From: JAVBLG01 sp031553655
Lineage (GTDB): Bacteria; Desulfobacterota; Desulfovibrionia; Desulfovibrionales; Desulfovibrionaceae
Assembly: GCA_031553655.1 (NCBI GenBank)
Contig: JAVBLG010000044.1
Location: 1 to 64,000, forward strand
Direction of reading: 5' to 3'
Length of the DNA stretch: 64,000 nucleotides
This document shows, piece by piece, positions 42,320-52,070 of this stretch. The notes beneath the pieces were generated by a model that searched no databases, was not told the origin of the DNA, and worked only from the letters and a program-made list of their open reading frames with translations. Every line of letters starts with the position of its first letter. Within the stretch, counting starts at the first letter, position 1. The translations under genes and the position numbers were made by a program.

Positions 42320-44056
42320 ATGAAAATTTCTTTCAAACTTTATTTGTGCTTCGGCCTGATTCTGGCAATGATGCTGGTAAGCAATCTTATAGCTCAGCAA
42401 AAAGCGGACAGATCCATCGACATCAGCGGCGACTTCATTGAAGACTATATGCCACTGTCCGTAGCTGCCGCAGAAATGAAACTGCATGCTTCCGAAATTC
42501 AACAGTGGTTAACCGACGTGTCAGCCACGCACAATCGTGACGGTTACAAGGACGCCGACGAGGCTGTTGCCAATTTTTTGAAACATAAAAAGAAGTTTCA
42601 GAAATTTTTTGAATCACGGAACGACTCGGAATCATTACGCAGGCTGGCCTCCATAGAAGCGGCCATGCACAAACTCTATGACGACGGCAAAAAAATGGCC
42701 GAGGCTTATATTACCAAAGGCCTTGAAGCCGGCAACGAAATCATGGAAATTGTGGATGACTCTTCTAAAAAACTCATTGATTCCCTTGATCCTTTTATTG
42801 AGGCCCAGGAAAAGCTGTCCAATGCGGCCGCCACGGAAATGCGCGACAACCTGCGCTTCAGCTCCAGGTTGTCAATGGGGCTGCTGGCGGTATCGTTGAT
42901 TTTCGGCGGGCTGGTGGCTGTGCTGATTACCCGTCAGCTCATGACCCAACTTGGGGCGGAACCAGGCGAACTGGCCAACATAGCCTCTGGTATTATGCAG
43001 GGTAAGTTTGATTTCGGCCACAAAAAAGATTCTGTGGGCGTTCACGCTGCTCTTGTTTCCATGGGTGAGTCCATTCATAAAAGCTTTGATCAAATAAAGG
43101 AAAAGCAGGAAGAGGCGCAGCGTGAAACCGAATCGGCCCGCAGAGCCACTGAAGATGCTACCAGGGCCAGGGCCGAGGCCGAAAGAGCACAACGTGAAGG
43201 CATGCTTAAGGCCGCCTCGGCTCTTGAAGGCGTGGCCAATTCGTTAAACGGCGCTGTTAATGAATTGTCCTCATTGATTCGGCGCTGCGATGCCGGAGCA
43301 GGCAGGCAAGCCGAACGCATCGGTACGGCCACTGTTGTGATCGGCAGCGTGCGCGACAGCGTAACGCATGTGGCCGGCATTGCCGCTTCTTCGCTTGAAA
43401 CGGCAGGCGCTACCAGAAATAAGGCCGAAGAAGGCGCGGGCATTGTGGATGATGTTATCAAAGAAATTACAGAGGTGCAGACACAGGCCCTGAAAATGAA
43501 AGAAGATATGGGCAACATGGGGGCGCATACGGAAAATATCGGGCAGATATTGAATGTCATCAACGATATAGCTGACCAGACCAACCTGTTGGCCCTGAAT
43601 GCGGCCATTGAGGCGGCTCGCGCCGGGGAGGCCGGACGCGGTTTTGCCGTGGTGGCCGATGAGGTGCGTAAACTGGCTGAAAAAACTATGGACGCTACCA
43701 AGGAAGTAGAACAGAACATCACTACTTTGCAAACAGAAACGCGGCGTAATATCAGCTCGTTCGACAAAACTGTAGGTATTATTCAGAAGGCGGCGGACAT
43801 GGCCAAAGTTTCCGGCCAGGCCTTGCGTAGTATTCTGGACATGGCCAAGGAAACTTCGGACAAGGTGGGCGGTATTGCCAACTCCTCGCGTGCGCAATCT
43901 TCCGAAGCGGATCACATGGGCAAGCTGTTTGACGAGGTGCGTTCCATAGCCGACGAAACCGGCGCATCCATGAATTCCGCCTCCGAGGCTATGGGCAGAA
44001 TCAGCGGTCAGACCGCCAGCCTGCAGAAGCTTATTGAGCAGATCAAGAAGAATTAA
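42320..44056 (+). CDS. methyl-accepting chemotaxis protein
   Basis: About 578 aa from ATG 42320. A TM1 helix (about 8-26), a roughly 170-residue periplasmic helical sensor, TM2 (about 195-215), a HAMP region, then a coiled-coil signalling domain. The domain's conserved tip is INDIADQTNLLALNAAIEAARAGEAGRGFAVVADEVRKLAEK. Ligand unknown; the sensor has no obvious Cache fold and looks like a four-helix bundle. Acts with CheA/CheW, not encoded here. Confidence 0.95.
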   Translation: MKISFKLYLCFGLILAMMLVSNLIAQQKADRSIDISGDFIEDYMPLSVAAAEMKLHASEIQQWLTDVSATHNRDGYKDADEAVANFLKHKKKFQKFFESRNDSESLRRLASIEAAMHKLYDDGKKMAEAYITKGLEAGNEIMEIVDDSSKKLIDSLDPFIEAQEKLSNAAATEMRDNLRFSSRLSMGLLAVSLIFGGLVAVLITRQLMTQLGAEPGELANIASGIMQGKFDFGHKKDSVGVHAALVSMGESIHKSFDQIKEKQEEAQRETESARRATEDATRARAEAERAQREGMLKAASALEGVANSLNGAVNELSSLIRRCDAGAGRQAERIGTATVVIGSVRDSVTHVAGIAASSLETAGATRNKAEEGAGIVDDVIKEITEVQTQALKMKEDMGNMGAHTENIGQILNVINDIADQTNLLALNAAIEAARAGEAGRGFAVVADEVRKLAEKTMDATKEVEQNITTLQTETRRNISSFDKTVGIIQKAADMAKVSGQALRSILDMAKETSDKVGGIANSSRAQSSEADHMGKLFDEVRSIADETGASMNSASEAMGRISGQTASLQKLIEQIKKN

Positions 44057-44117
44057 ACCGCAGCGAAATGCTATAATGGTTAAGTTTGGATAAAAACGTA
44101 ATTTGATTTTTCATAAA

Positions 44118-44155
44118 ATAAAGGCGCGGGGGAGAATATACCCCGCGCCTTATAA
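44118..44155. terminator. strong bidirectional terminator between MCP and tamB
   Basis: AAGGCGCGGGG (44121-44131) and CCCCGCGCCTT (44141-44151), an 11-bp perfect stem with a 9-nt loop. The minus strand continues TATTTTATG. It serves convergent genes. Confidence 0.85.
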
Positions 44156-44174
44156 TTTGAATTTAGAATCGAAA

Positions 44175-47100
44175 TTAGTAGTCCTTTTTCCAACCAATCC
44201 CTATCTGGCTTGACTGTGGTGTGGTTTTGCCTTGCAACTTCAGGCTGGGGGCCAGTTCAATTTCCACGCGCACCCCGGTGCTGTCCTGGGTAGCGCCCTG
44301 TTCCACACCTACATAAATTCTATCATTAATATATTTGCCCGCTTCCAGAGTAGGGCCGGAAGAGGCCGCGTCCTGCGACGACTTGTTCGCGCCCGCCGGG
44401 AGCTCGGCCCCGGACATGCCTGAAGCTGTGGGGCCGGAGCTTTTTTGCTGTCCACCGCCCACGCGCAGTACATCAAGGCCGGTGGCCTTGCGCACACTGG
44501 TGAGCGGGTCCAGACCGCCGCCGCCACCGCCGGTGGCCAGCTCCCTGATGCTGTTGGCCAGTTGTATGGTTTCCACCTGGCTCAGTTCCGAAGCGCTTTT
44601 GCCGAACAGCACATGGGCCAGCACTTCGTCCTGAGCCAGCGGCGGGTTACTGCTCAGTTTCAGAGTGGGCTTTTTGGCACTGCCCCCCACGGCTACCACT
44701 GCGGTTATGTCCGATCCGGTATAGGTAAGCTCCAGATCAAGGCCGGGATTGATGCGGTCGCCGCCGGCAAACGTTATATCGCCCTTGGTGAACTTGAAGG
44801 TTTTGGACAAAAGTTCCAGATTGCCGCGCACCGGATTGAGCGAACCTACCAGCACCGGCTGCGACAAGTTTCCGGAAATTTTAAGTTTTCCCTGCCATTC
44901 ACTGTCCAGCCCCCGGCCTCTTATGAAAAAACGGCGGGGAATTTCTATACTGATGTCGCAAGGCGGCCCGGCGGTTTTTTTCTCCATTGCATCGCCTGCT
45001 TCGGATATGTTCAGAGTGCTCACGCTGCCGCCCGCTCCAAGAGAGGAGAGCAGAGCCACTTCGCCGCGATCCACTATGATATTAGCGTCTATTTTGGGCG
45101 AGGCCAGTGGTCCCTTAACGCCGAACAGGCCGGAAAGCATTATGGCCAGATCATTGCGGTGCAGAGGTTGCAGCTTGCGTAATTGCCCGCGCAAGGCGAG
45201 GTTGGGTTGGCCCGGTCCAAGCTTTACCGCCCCTTCCATGGCAATGGAACCGCCGCGTCCGTCCGCCGCCGAAAAAAGCATGTTGCCGCCATCGGGCGTG
45301 CCGTGGGCCTCAAGAGTCATGTCGCGCAAAAGCACGCCGTTGAGCTTGTCTTCAAAGCGCCCATTGGCCATGTATACAGTACCTTTGACCTCGGGCTTGC
45401 TCATTGCTCCGGCCAATCCCAGATCGATCACCAGGCGGCCGTCGAGGGTGCGGCCAGGCATTGGCACAAAACGCCACAGGGGGGCGATTGGGCTGTCGAG
45501 ATTGAAGGTGGCGGACATCCGCCCCTTGGTATTGGGCGCGGGAACCGCCCCGTTCATGGCCAATGGCACGGAAAAGTTCAATTTGCCGCCGTTGGCTTTG
45601 TTGTTGGTGAAATCAATATTTCCTGTGCCGCGCAAATGCAGCCCGCCGGAACGCTCAATGGCCGCATCGAGTTGAATATTGAGGGTTTGACCCTTTGCCG
45701 GAGCGGGCATAATTACGCGGCTTTTAACGCTGAAATTGCCCTTGGGGCTTCCGCCGGCAGCCGCATAGGAGGCCTGGGCGTTTATTTCTCCGTCGGGCAG
45801 CGGGGCGTCGCTGAAGCCTTTCAAAAAGGCCAGCGGGAATGAAGATAGCTTGGCATTGAAGCTCATGGAATCGGGCTTTATTTCGGCCCCGGCTTCTAAC
45901 GTGCCGCCGGGGGTAAAAGCCGCCCTTAGTCCTTGAACCTTTACGCCGTTGGCGTAATTGATCAGTAGAGGGGCCGTAAGGCGTACTCCGGCCTTGTATT
46001 CGGGCATATTGAAAGCAAGGCGCGAAAGGCCGGCCTCGCTTTTGTCAACATTATAGTTGCCGGCCAGAGCCAGAAGATCACCGCCCTTGCCGGCTTTAAG
46101 CGCGAAGTTGAACGTTCCCGCTTTGGTTCCGTCCACCGAAGCCGAACCAGACGTCCATTTGAGCGGCCCGGCCGCGCCGGAACCGGTTTGCAGCCTGGCC
46201 CTCAAAGTTGGGGCGGTGAGCGCTTTTTCCGCGCGCGCCTCAAGCTTGAGGCCGTGAAGGGAAACCCCGGGCAGGGACAGCGAGTCGAGGCTGAGGGTAA
46301 CATCGGCGCTTTGCCCGGCTGCGGGGTTGAGGTTAAGGGCAAGTTTTGCCGGGCCGCCTTTGAGATCCTGCTTGCTCAGAGCCGCGATAACGGCCCAGCT
46401 TTTCACTTCGGCAGCTATTTTGCCGTCAAGGCGCATGTTTTGCGGATTTTTATCGTGGGGAATACCGGCCTTTAGGTTGCCGTTAAGGACTACTCCGGCG
46501 AAATTCACATGCAAATCGCGCAAGTCAGCGCTTCCGTCAGCGCTTTCGGGCAGAGCCAGAGCGAATGAAGCGCCCATTTCTCCGGGGCCGCCAGGACTTT
46601 TGCCTGTGGACAGCTTGAATTTGCCCTGGGCGGACATGCCGCTCTCGGGCTTTTGCTGATAAGCGGCATTCAGGTTGACAGCCAGAGTTTCTATTATTCC
46701 GGCCGCCGTGGTTAACCCCGGACTACTCAAATTAACTGTAGCCAACAAATCGTCAAGCTTACCGTCAACGGAAATGTCAGCCTTCACCGGACCGGAAACT
46801 TCTTTGGCAAGAGGACCGAGATCTTTTACCTCGGCATTGAGGCGGGCTTTTATTGCATCGGGAGCGGACTGATCGGCCTTGGAGTATTCGGACGCCAGGT
46901 TGAGCGTGATGCCCCGCAATTGCTCGGACGCAAGCCCGGCCAGACCGGCAACCAGATCTCGCCATAAACCGCCGTCTTCAGCCTTGAATGCTGCTTTTGC
47001 CGCTATTTTTCCGTTGTCCAGCCTTATTTCGCCCGATTGCACATCCAGGGCCAGGCCGATGCCGTCAAGATTAAGCCCGTTTATGGCTATCGTTGAACCG

Positions 47101-47987
47101 GCCATGCCCGCGTTGAGCCCATAGGCCAAATTCATGCTTTCATTGCCGAGGGGCGCGATTATTGAGCCTTTGCCCGCAAGATCGGCCTTGCCGTTGTTCA
47201 TTGTGGCGTCAGCCGCAATGGTCACTTTTTGTCCGGTGTCGGTTGAGGCATCCAGCTTCAACACGGCCGCAAGTTTGCCTCCTTCCAACCCCGCATTGGC
47301 GGACAAGTTGGCGCCCAGACGCGCGGGCATGGGGCCAAGTCGGCCCGGCAGGGGGGGCTGCGGATCATTGCCCAGAAAGACCGAAAGCGGAACTCCGGCT
47401 TCTTCTATGAGAATTTTATCCACCTTCACGGCCACCGGCAGAGTTAGATCGGGCAGGGATGGCGGCCCCTCGGAAGGAGGTGAGGGCTCACCCGAAGGCG
47501 CGGGCAGGCGCAGCAGTTCCGGCCCGGCCACGCGCGCCAGGGGAATATGAGCTGTCTTGTGCAGCAGCGCGCCAAGATCAAGCTGAAGTTCGACTTCCTT
47601 TGCCTGGAAAAGCGGGCCGTCCTTGTCGCCCAGGCGCAGATTGCTGATGCGGATGCGTTGAGGCAGTGGGCCGGAAAGGCGGTCCAGGGCTACGGAATAG
47701 CCGCCCACATCGGCCAGATTTTTGTTTAGAAGCGTGGTTATCTGGCCTTCGGCCGAAGGGGTGCGCAGCCAGATAATTGCCCCGGCCAGACCCGCAACAA
47801 GCAGAAGCAGCAGTCCGAGCACAAAAAATGCCAAGCCGCGTATCAGTTTTTTCAGCAGCGAACGGGATTTTCTCCCCGGCCTTGGGCCGGACCCACTCCC
47901 CGGCATGGCCAAAGGAGCACCGCCCGGAGTCCCTGCGGGCATTCCGCCATTTTTACCCGTGGCGTCCGGTTTGTCATGTTGGTTCAT
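44175..47987 (-). CDS. tamB: translocation and assembly module protein TamB
   Basis: 1270 aa, within family range. A short cytoplasmic tail and one N-terminal membrane helix (about 43-72), then a long beta-strand-rich periplasmic AsmA/TamB rod. The C-terminal DUF490 domain is at about 900-1270 (VRGNLELLSKTFKFTKGDITF, SNPPLAQDEVLAHVLFGKS, VRKATGLDVLRV). It bridges the membranes for outer-membrane protein and phospholipid traffic. Located 10 bp after tamA, its usual partner. Confidence 0.95.
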   Translation of the reverse strand: MNQHDKPDATGKNGGMPAGTPGGAPLAMPGSGSGPRPGRKSRSLLKKLIRGLAFFVLGLLLLLVAGLAGAIIWLRTPSAEGQITTLLNKNLADVGGYSVALDRLSGPLPQRIRISNLRLGDKDGPLFQAKEVELQLDLGALLHKTAHIPLARVAGPELLRLPAPSGEPSPPSEGPPSLPDLTLPVAVKVDKILIEEAGVPLSVFLGNDPQPPLPGRLGPMPARLGANLSANAGLEGGKLAAVLKLDASTDTGQKVTIAADATMNNGKADLAGKGSIIAPLGNESMNLAYGLNAGMAGSTIAINGLNLDGIGLALDVQSGEIRLDNGKIAAKAAFKAEDGGLWRDLVAGLAGLASEQLRGITLNLASEYSKADQSAPDAIKARLNAEVKDLGPLAKEVSGPVKADISVDGKLDDLLATVNLSSPGLTTAAGIIETLAVNLNAAYQQKPESGMSAQGKFKLSTGKSPGGPGEMGASFALALPESADGSADLRDLHVNFAGVVLNGNLKAGIPHDKNPQNMRLDGKIAAEVKSWAVIAALSKQDLKGGPAKLALNLNPAAGQSADVTLSLDSLSLPGVSLHGLKLEARAEKALTAPTLRARLQTGSGAAGPLKWTSGSASVDGTKAGTFNFALKAGKGGDLLALAGNYNVDKSEAGLSRLAFNMPEYKAGVRLTAPLLINYANGVKVQGLRAAFTPGGTLEAGAEIKPDSMSFNAKLSSFPLAFLKGFSDAPLPDGEINAQASYAAAGGSPKGNFSVKSRVIMPAPAKGQTLNIQLDAAIERSGGLHLRGTGNIDFTNNKANGGKLNFSVPLAMNGAVPAPNTKGRMSATFNLDSPIAPLWRFVPMPGRTLDGRLVIDLGLAGAMSKPEVKGTVYMANGRFEDKLNGVLLRDMTLEAHGTPDGGNMLFSAADGRGGSIAMEGAVKLGPGQPNLALRGQLRKLQPLHRNDLAIMLSGLFGVKGPLASPKIDANIIVDRGEVALLSSLGAGGSVSTLNISEAGDAMEKKTAGPPCDISIEIPRRFFIRGRGLDSEWQGKLKISGNLSQPVLVGSLNPVRGNLELLSKTFKFTKGDITFAGGDRINPGLDLELTYTGSDITAVVAVGGSAKKPTLKLSSNPPLAQDEVLAHVLFGKSASELSQVETIQLANSIRELATGGGGGGLDPLTSVRKATGLDVLRVGGGQQKSSGPTASGMSGAELPAGANKSSQDAASSGPTLEAGKYINDRIYVGVEQGATQDSTGVRVEIELAPSLKLQGKTTPQSSQIGIGWKKDY

Positions 47988-47997
47988 AAAAATTTCC

Positions 47998-50202
47998 TTA
48001 AAAACTCTGTCCTATGCTCATATAAAATTGCACGGAGGGGTCGTCTTTGCGCGGATTGACCGGGGTGGCCACGTCAACGCGCACCGGGCCTATGGCCGTG
48101 TAATAACGCAGCCCCAGGCCTGTGCCCCAGCGCAAATCCTGACCGACGAGCCTGTCGTCGTCATAGGCCATACCGCCGTCCATAAAGGCCACCACGCCCC
48201 ATTCCTGGGTAATTTTCCAACGGGCTTCGGCGCTCATTTCCAGAAGCGAAGAACCGCCAAGGGGGTCGTCACTGCTGTTGCGTGGTCCGAGAGACTGATA
48301 GCTATAGCCGCGCACCGATCCGCCCCCGCCGCTGTAAAAGCGCACTGAAGGCGGCACGTCCGGGGCTGTTACGCCGTTCCCGCCCCAAAAAGCCCCATAG
48401 GTTCCGCGCATGGCCATAACAAGAGTGTCATTGCCTACCACCGGAACAAAGGCGTAGGCGTCGAAGCGCGAGCGCAGTGCGCTGAAATCTTTGCCATATT
48501 TTCCAGTGTAAGGAGTTACCGTAGCTATGCCTTTAAACCCGCGCACCGCATCTAGAGGGTTGCCGGTATTGTCGTAAGCCAAGCCCAGGGGAATGCCGAA
48601 CAACGAATAATCGCGACGCTTCTCACCAGGGTCTTTGATGTTTCCGCCTTCGGCGCTGACCCTGGCGCTGCCCGTCCACTGCGGGGAAAAACGCTTTTCC
48701 AGGCCGGTGGAGCCGGCTGCTGAATTTATTTCATAGGCGTCTGTTTTTTCGTGCAACAGGCCACCCTGGGCCAGAAAGGCCTGATCGTTGCGGATGAAAT
48801 ATGGTAAGCGGTATTTGGCGGTAAATTCCTGCATGTTCTGCCATATGGGCAACGACACTCTCAAATTGTCGCCATTACCGGTGAGATTGCGATGCTCCCA
48901 TCCGGCTTGCACCCCTATGCCGAAGTCGGAGTCGTATTTCAGCTCCGCGCTTACGGTGCGTTCCGGGGCCGGGGCCAAGGTGGTCATAATGTCACGCCGG
49001 CCATTGTCGTCGGTTTTGTCGGCGGGTTTTAACGCTATGGAGCGGAAAAGCCCGGTCTGGCGCAGAGCGTCCTGATAGGCGTCCACTTTGTCGCGGTTCC
49101 AGGGCGCGCCGGGTTCCCAGGTGCGCAGGGCCTCAAGGTAACGCTGAGTCACCGAGGCCTTGCCCTCCACATTGACGTCGCCCATACGCACATATTCGCC
49201 TTCATTAATACGCACGTCGGCTTCAAGCTCGTGTTTTTCATGGTCAAGCACATAACGGGTACCGTCTATGGCCGCGAAGGGGTAGCCTTGATTCTGGAAA
49301 GAATCGCGCACACGGTCCACCGCCGCCAGAACACTGTCGGCAACAGCCGGAGAACCGCGCGCCATGCCGACGTCATCCAGAGTTTCCGGCAGTTTTTTCT
49401 TGTCTTCAGGCTGGCGCGGTGGGCTGACCGTAGCCACAGATGTGCGCCCCAGAAGGTATTGTGGCCCCGGATCAAAGTATATATGTACCGGAACTTTTCC
49501 GGCGTGGGATTTGCCCGCTGTTTCACCTTCGCTGCCGGAGGCGGACGCATCGGACGGAGAAGATTCCGCGGCGGCCCCGGATCGGGCTGCCGCCCCGGAC
49601 TGGCCGGGCGCCCCTGCGGAACTGTCGGCTCCGTCCGGAGCATAACCGTTTTGGGCCTGGGCGTCGGCAATGGCCGCTTCGGTCTCAGGGGAAAGCGCGC
49701 CAATGCGCCCGGTAATTTTTCCGGAGTAAAAACCGTATGATTTCAGTATATCGCGCCCTTCTTCAAGGGATACATAAAGGCGCTGCTCCAGCCCGGTCAT
49801 GCTGTCCGGCGGCTGGTCGGCCAGGCGTTGCAACAGGCTGATTTTGGCAAAGGAAGCAGCCAGTTCCGGCGCTCCTGGCGAGGAGCAATCCACAAAGTAG
49901 GGAATTGCCGCGGCTTTGCTTTCCTTTTTCGGAGAGGTTTTGTCGGACGCAACTTCTGCCGCCAGCTTTGGCGGCAGATTTGGCGCGGGAATGGCCTGGT
50001 CTTTGGCCAATACGGCTTCCGAGCCGGAGGAGCCATCGTCTTCATCGGCTTTGAGCGTGATGGTGTCGGCCTGTTTGGCCGAACATCCGGCCAGGATCAG
50101 GCACAGCACAAAAATTATATTTATCAGCAACGCTGGAGGCAGCGGACTGTTCGGCCGCTTAATTGCCCAATCGATTGTGGTATTGGCGTCGAGGTTTGTC
50201 AT
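47998..50202 (-). CDS. tamA: Omp85-family TamA outer-membrane protein
   Basis: 734 aa. POTRA repeats (about 150-420) include GEYVRMGDVNVEGKASVTQR. A 16-strand barrel with SGGGGSVRGYSYQSLGPRN (lid-lock RGY motif) and the terminal FYMSIGQSF (C-terminal Phe) follows. The N-terminus has an unusual signal with lipobox-like CLILAGC (Cys about 39) followed by an acidic, disordered insert, suggesting the protein may be lipidated. Partner of TamB downstream. The start lacks a strong ribosome site. Confidence 0.92.
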   Translation of the reverse strand: MTNLDANTTIDWAIKRPNSPLPPALLINIIFVLCLILAGCSAKQADTITLKADEDDGSSGSEAVLAKDQAIPAPNLPPKLAAEVASDKTSPKKESKAAAIPYFVDCSSPGAPELAASFAKISLLQRLADQPPDSMTGLEQRLYVSLEEGRDILKSYGFYSGKITGRIGALSPETEAAIADAQAQNGYAPDGADSSAGAPGQSGAAARSGAAAESSPSDASASGSEGETAGKSHAGKVPVHIYFDPGPQYLLGRTSVATVSPPRQPEDKKKLPETLDDVGMARGSPAVADSVLAAVDRVRDSFQNQGYPFAAIDGTRYVLDHEKHELEADVRINEGEYVRMGDVNVEGKASVTQRYLEALRTWEPGAPWNRDKVDAYQDALRQTGLFRSIALKPADKTDDNGRRDIMTTLAPAPERTVSAELKYDSDFGIGVQAGWEHRNLTGNGDNLRVSLPIWQNMQEFTAKYRLPYFIRNDQAFLAQGGLLHEKTDAYEINSAAGSTGLEKRFSPQWTGSARVSAEGGNIKDPGEKRRDYSLFGIPLGLAYDNTGNPLDAVRGFKGIATVTPYTGKYGKDFSALRSRFDAYAFVPVVGNDTLVMAMRGTYGAFWGGNGVTAPDVPPSVRFYSGGGGSVRGYSYQSLGPRNSSDDPLGGSSLLEMSAEARWKITQEWGVVAFMDGGMAYDDDRLVGQDLRWGTGLGLRYYTAIGPVRVDVATPVNPRKDDPSVQFYMSIGQSF

Positions 50203-50357
50203 CAGTTTCGTGGGTGACGGGCGTCATGTAGAAAAGTTTTATAATTTAAAAATAAGCTTAAGAATTTGATAGCATATTTTCCACCAATAGACAATTAAGT
50301 TTAAGGAAGTAGATAATTGTTCCCGTATACTGCGTAAGGCCGTATCAATTTTGTACT

Positions 50358-50388
50358 AAAAAAGCGCGGCGATTTCCGTCGCCGCGCC
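50358..50388 (-). terminator. intrinsic terminator of the small membrane protein gene
   Basis: Minus strand GCGCGGCGA-CGGAAA-TCGCCGCGC-TTTTTT, a 9-bp perfect stem starting 7 nt after the stop at 50394. Confidence 0.9.
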
Positions 50389-50393
50389 TCATG

Positions 50394-50729
50394 TTATTTT
50401 CCGTTCGAGCCGGATTTATCTTCCAGTTGCCTTCCGTCCTTGATGGTTCTGGCTTTGGTTGGCTCCACATTGATGACGGTTCCACCGCTGTCGTCATTTT
50501 CAGGGTGATTTTGGTGAAAGGTTTGCTCATTCCTTCCCATGGTGAAGAAATATACGCCTGATTCTCCAGCTTCACGCCGCATTTTTTCCAGCTTTTTACG
50601 CATAATATAGAAAAAAATTACTCCAGCCAGAAGTAAAAGCGGCAGGATGAAAATGAAGCCGAGCATGAAGATTGCGGCCACCACCGCAGTGACGAAAAGG
50701 ATCAGTCCGGCATATATTTTGTTGGGCAT
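50394..50729 (-). CDS. small two-helix membrane protein, unknown
   Basis: 111 aa with two adjacent hydrophobic helices (about 5-45) and a polar, charged cytoplasmic tail containing FFTMGRNEQTF. No known domain. A single gene with its own terminator, following the ABC operon on the same strand but separated by repeat R2 copy b. A real gene is supported by length, hydrophobic pattern and the terminator. Confidence 0.6.
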   Translation of the reverse strand: MPNKIYAGLILFVTAVVAAIFMLGFIFILPLLLLAGVIFFYIMRKKLEKMRREAGESGVYFFTMGRNEQTFHQNHPENDDSGGTVINVEPTKARTIKDGRQLEDKSGSNGK

Positions 50730-50783
50730 TGGAGTGGCCTTTGGGGGTTATAGGAGTTTAAAAGCAGCCATCATTATGAAGAA

Positions 50784-50861
50784 GGAGGGGCAATCCGCAC
50801 GGCTCCAATCCGCCGGAGACGGAGTCAGTCGGCGGATGGAGCTGACTGTGGATTTAAACAT
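50784..50861. repeat. R2 palindromic repeat, copy b
   Basis: 78 bp matching 40549-40626 with five differences by eye. The stop codon of the ABC ATPase gene (50854-50856) lies inside its right end. It also lies 55 bp upstream of the small membrane protein gene. Confidence 0.85.
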
Positions 50862-51903
50862 ACCAGTGTGGCAGTAAAAATTCAAGGCCGCAGCTTTCTC
50901 CGGTTTCGGGACCAGGATCGCGTCGACCTTTTTGCACTCGTATTTCCTGATCATCAACTTTAACCAGATAATCCACTATTTCACCGAGATAGGCACGGCG
51001 GGCCACTATGCCGCGCAGGCCGCCGTCGGTAAAATTTATTTCCGAAGGGCGGCAGGCCAGAGTGGCTCGCCCTTTGGCCGCCAGAGCCGCGTCTGGGAGT
51101 TTTTTTCCGGCAAGGCTCACACTTTGTCCGCCCAAGCTGAAGGTATTTTCTTTTAATCCCACTTCAATGAAGTTGGAAAGGCCGATAAAACTGAAAACAA
51201 ATTTGTTGGCCGGATGATTGTAAACATTGAGTGGGGTGTTAATTTGCTGCACGACGCCACTTTTCATAACCAGAATTCTGTCGGACAGGGCCATGGCTTC
51301 GGACTGATCATGGGTGACGTAGATGATGGAAAAGCCGTATTCCTTTTGCAATGATTTTATTTCAAAACGCATTTCTTCCCGCAGGTGCGGGTCAAGGCTG
51401 GAGAGCGGCTCGTCCAGCAGCATCACATCAGGGTTTATGGCCAGGGCCCTGGCCAGGGCCACGCGCTGCTTTCCGCCGCCGGAAAGATCTTCGGGGCTTT
51501 TTTGCGCCGAGTCCAGCAAATTGGTGTGGGCCAGAGCGTCTCTGGTGGTTTTTTCTATTTCCGCTTTCGATTTATTGCGGATGCGTAGCGGAAAGGCCAC
51601 GTTTTCAAATACAGTCATATGTGGAAATACGGCAAAAGCCTGAAAAACCATGCCGAAACCGCGTTTTTCCGGCGGGAGATAGTAATTTTTGCTGCTGGAA
51701 GACAGCAAACGATCGCCCACATGAATTTCGCCTTCATCAATGTCTTCAAACCCGGCCACCATGCGCAAGGTAGTGGTTTTGCCGCAGCCTGAGGGACCGA
51801 GCATGGAAAAGCATTCGCCTTTGGATATTTCCAGATTCAGATTGTCTACGGCGATTACCTCGCCGAATTTTTTGGTTATATTGCTCAGACGCACATATGA
51901 CAT
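50854..51903 (-). CDS. ABC transporter ATPase (Fbp/Pot type), second of two
   Basis: 349 aa. Walker A GPSGCGKTT, Walker B VMLLDEPLSSLDP, switch VTHDQSEAMALSDRI, and a C-terminal TOBE region. The ABC signature reads DLSGGGKQRVALARAL, so the usual Q after LSGG is G. Works with the permease 167 bp upstream. The C-terminus ends HWYV at repeat R2. A second ATPase in the same operon at 53768 is unusual for a one-permease system. Confidence 0.92.
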   Translation of the reverse strand: MSYVRLSNITKKFGEVIAVDNLNLEISKGECFSMLGPSGCGKTTTLRMVAGFEDIDEGEIHVGDRLLSSSSKNYYLPPEKRGFGMVFQAFAVFPHMTVFENVAFPLRIRNKSKAEIEKTTRDALAHTNLLDSAQKSPEDLSGGGKQRVALARALAINPDVMLLDEPLSSLDPHLREEMRFEIKSLQKEYGFSIIYVTHDQSEAMALSDRILVMKSGVVQQINTPLNVYNHPANKFVFSFIGLSNFIEVGLKENTFSLGGQSVSLAGKKLPDAALAAKGRATLACRPSEINFTDGGLRGIVARRAYLGEIVDYLVKVDDQEIRVQKGRRDPGPETGESCGLEFLLPHWYV

Positions 51904-51962
51904 TTAATTACTCCTTAACCTTATTCAAATATACCGGCTGATTTCAAAATTAGGCGGACTTA

Positions 51963-52054
51963 TCTCAGGGCAAGGCGTAAAGCTTGTTTGCGGGATAGGT
52001 GTACCCTTACGGCACTCAATTCGAGCAAAAAAGTTTTCCAACGCCGTCCTGGGA
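51963..52054. repeat. R3 palindromic repeat, copy b
   Basis: TCAGG (left) pairs with CCTGGGA (right), and GGCGT with ACGCC. The middle GTACCC...GGCACTCAATTCGAGCA followed by AAAAAGTTTTC matches R3 copy a at 27256-27340. It lies between the permease stop (52071) and the ATPase start. Confidence 0.7.
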
Positions 52055-52070
52055 CGAGGCATCCGTAATT

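Noticed and set aside
44445..45182. Long plus-strand frames inside tamB
   Set aside because: Shadows of a GC-biased gene; no initiation signals and no recognisable domains.
50280..50345. Possible promoter between tamA and the small membrane protein terminator
   Set aside because: AT-rich, but no credible -35/-10 pair in the right orientation for tamA could be chosen.
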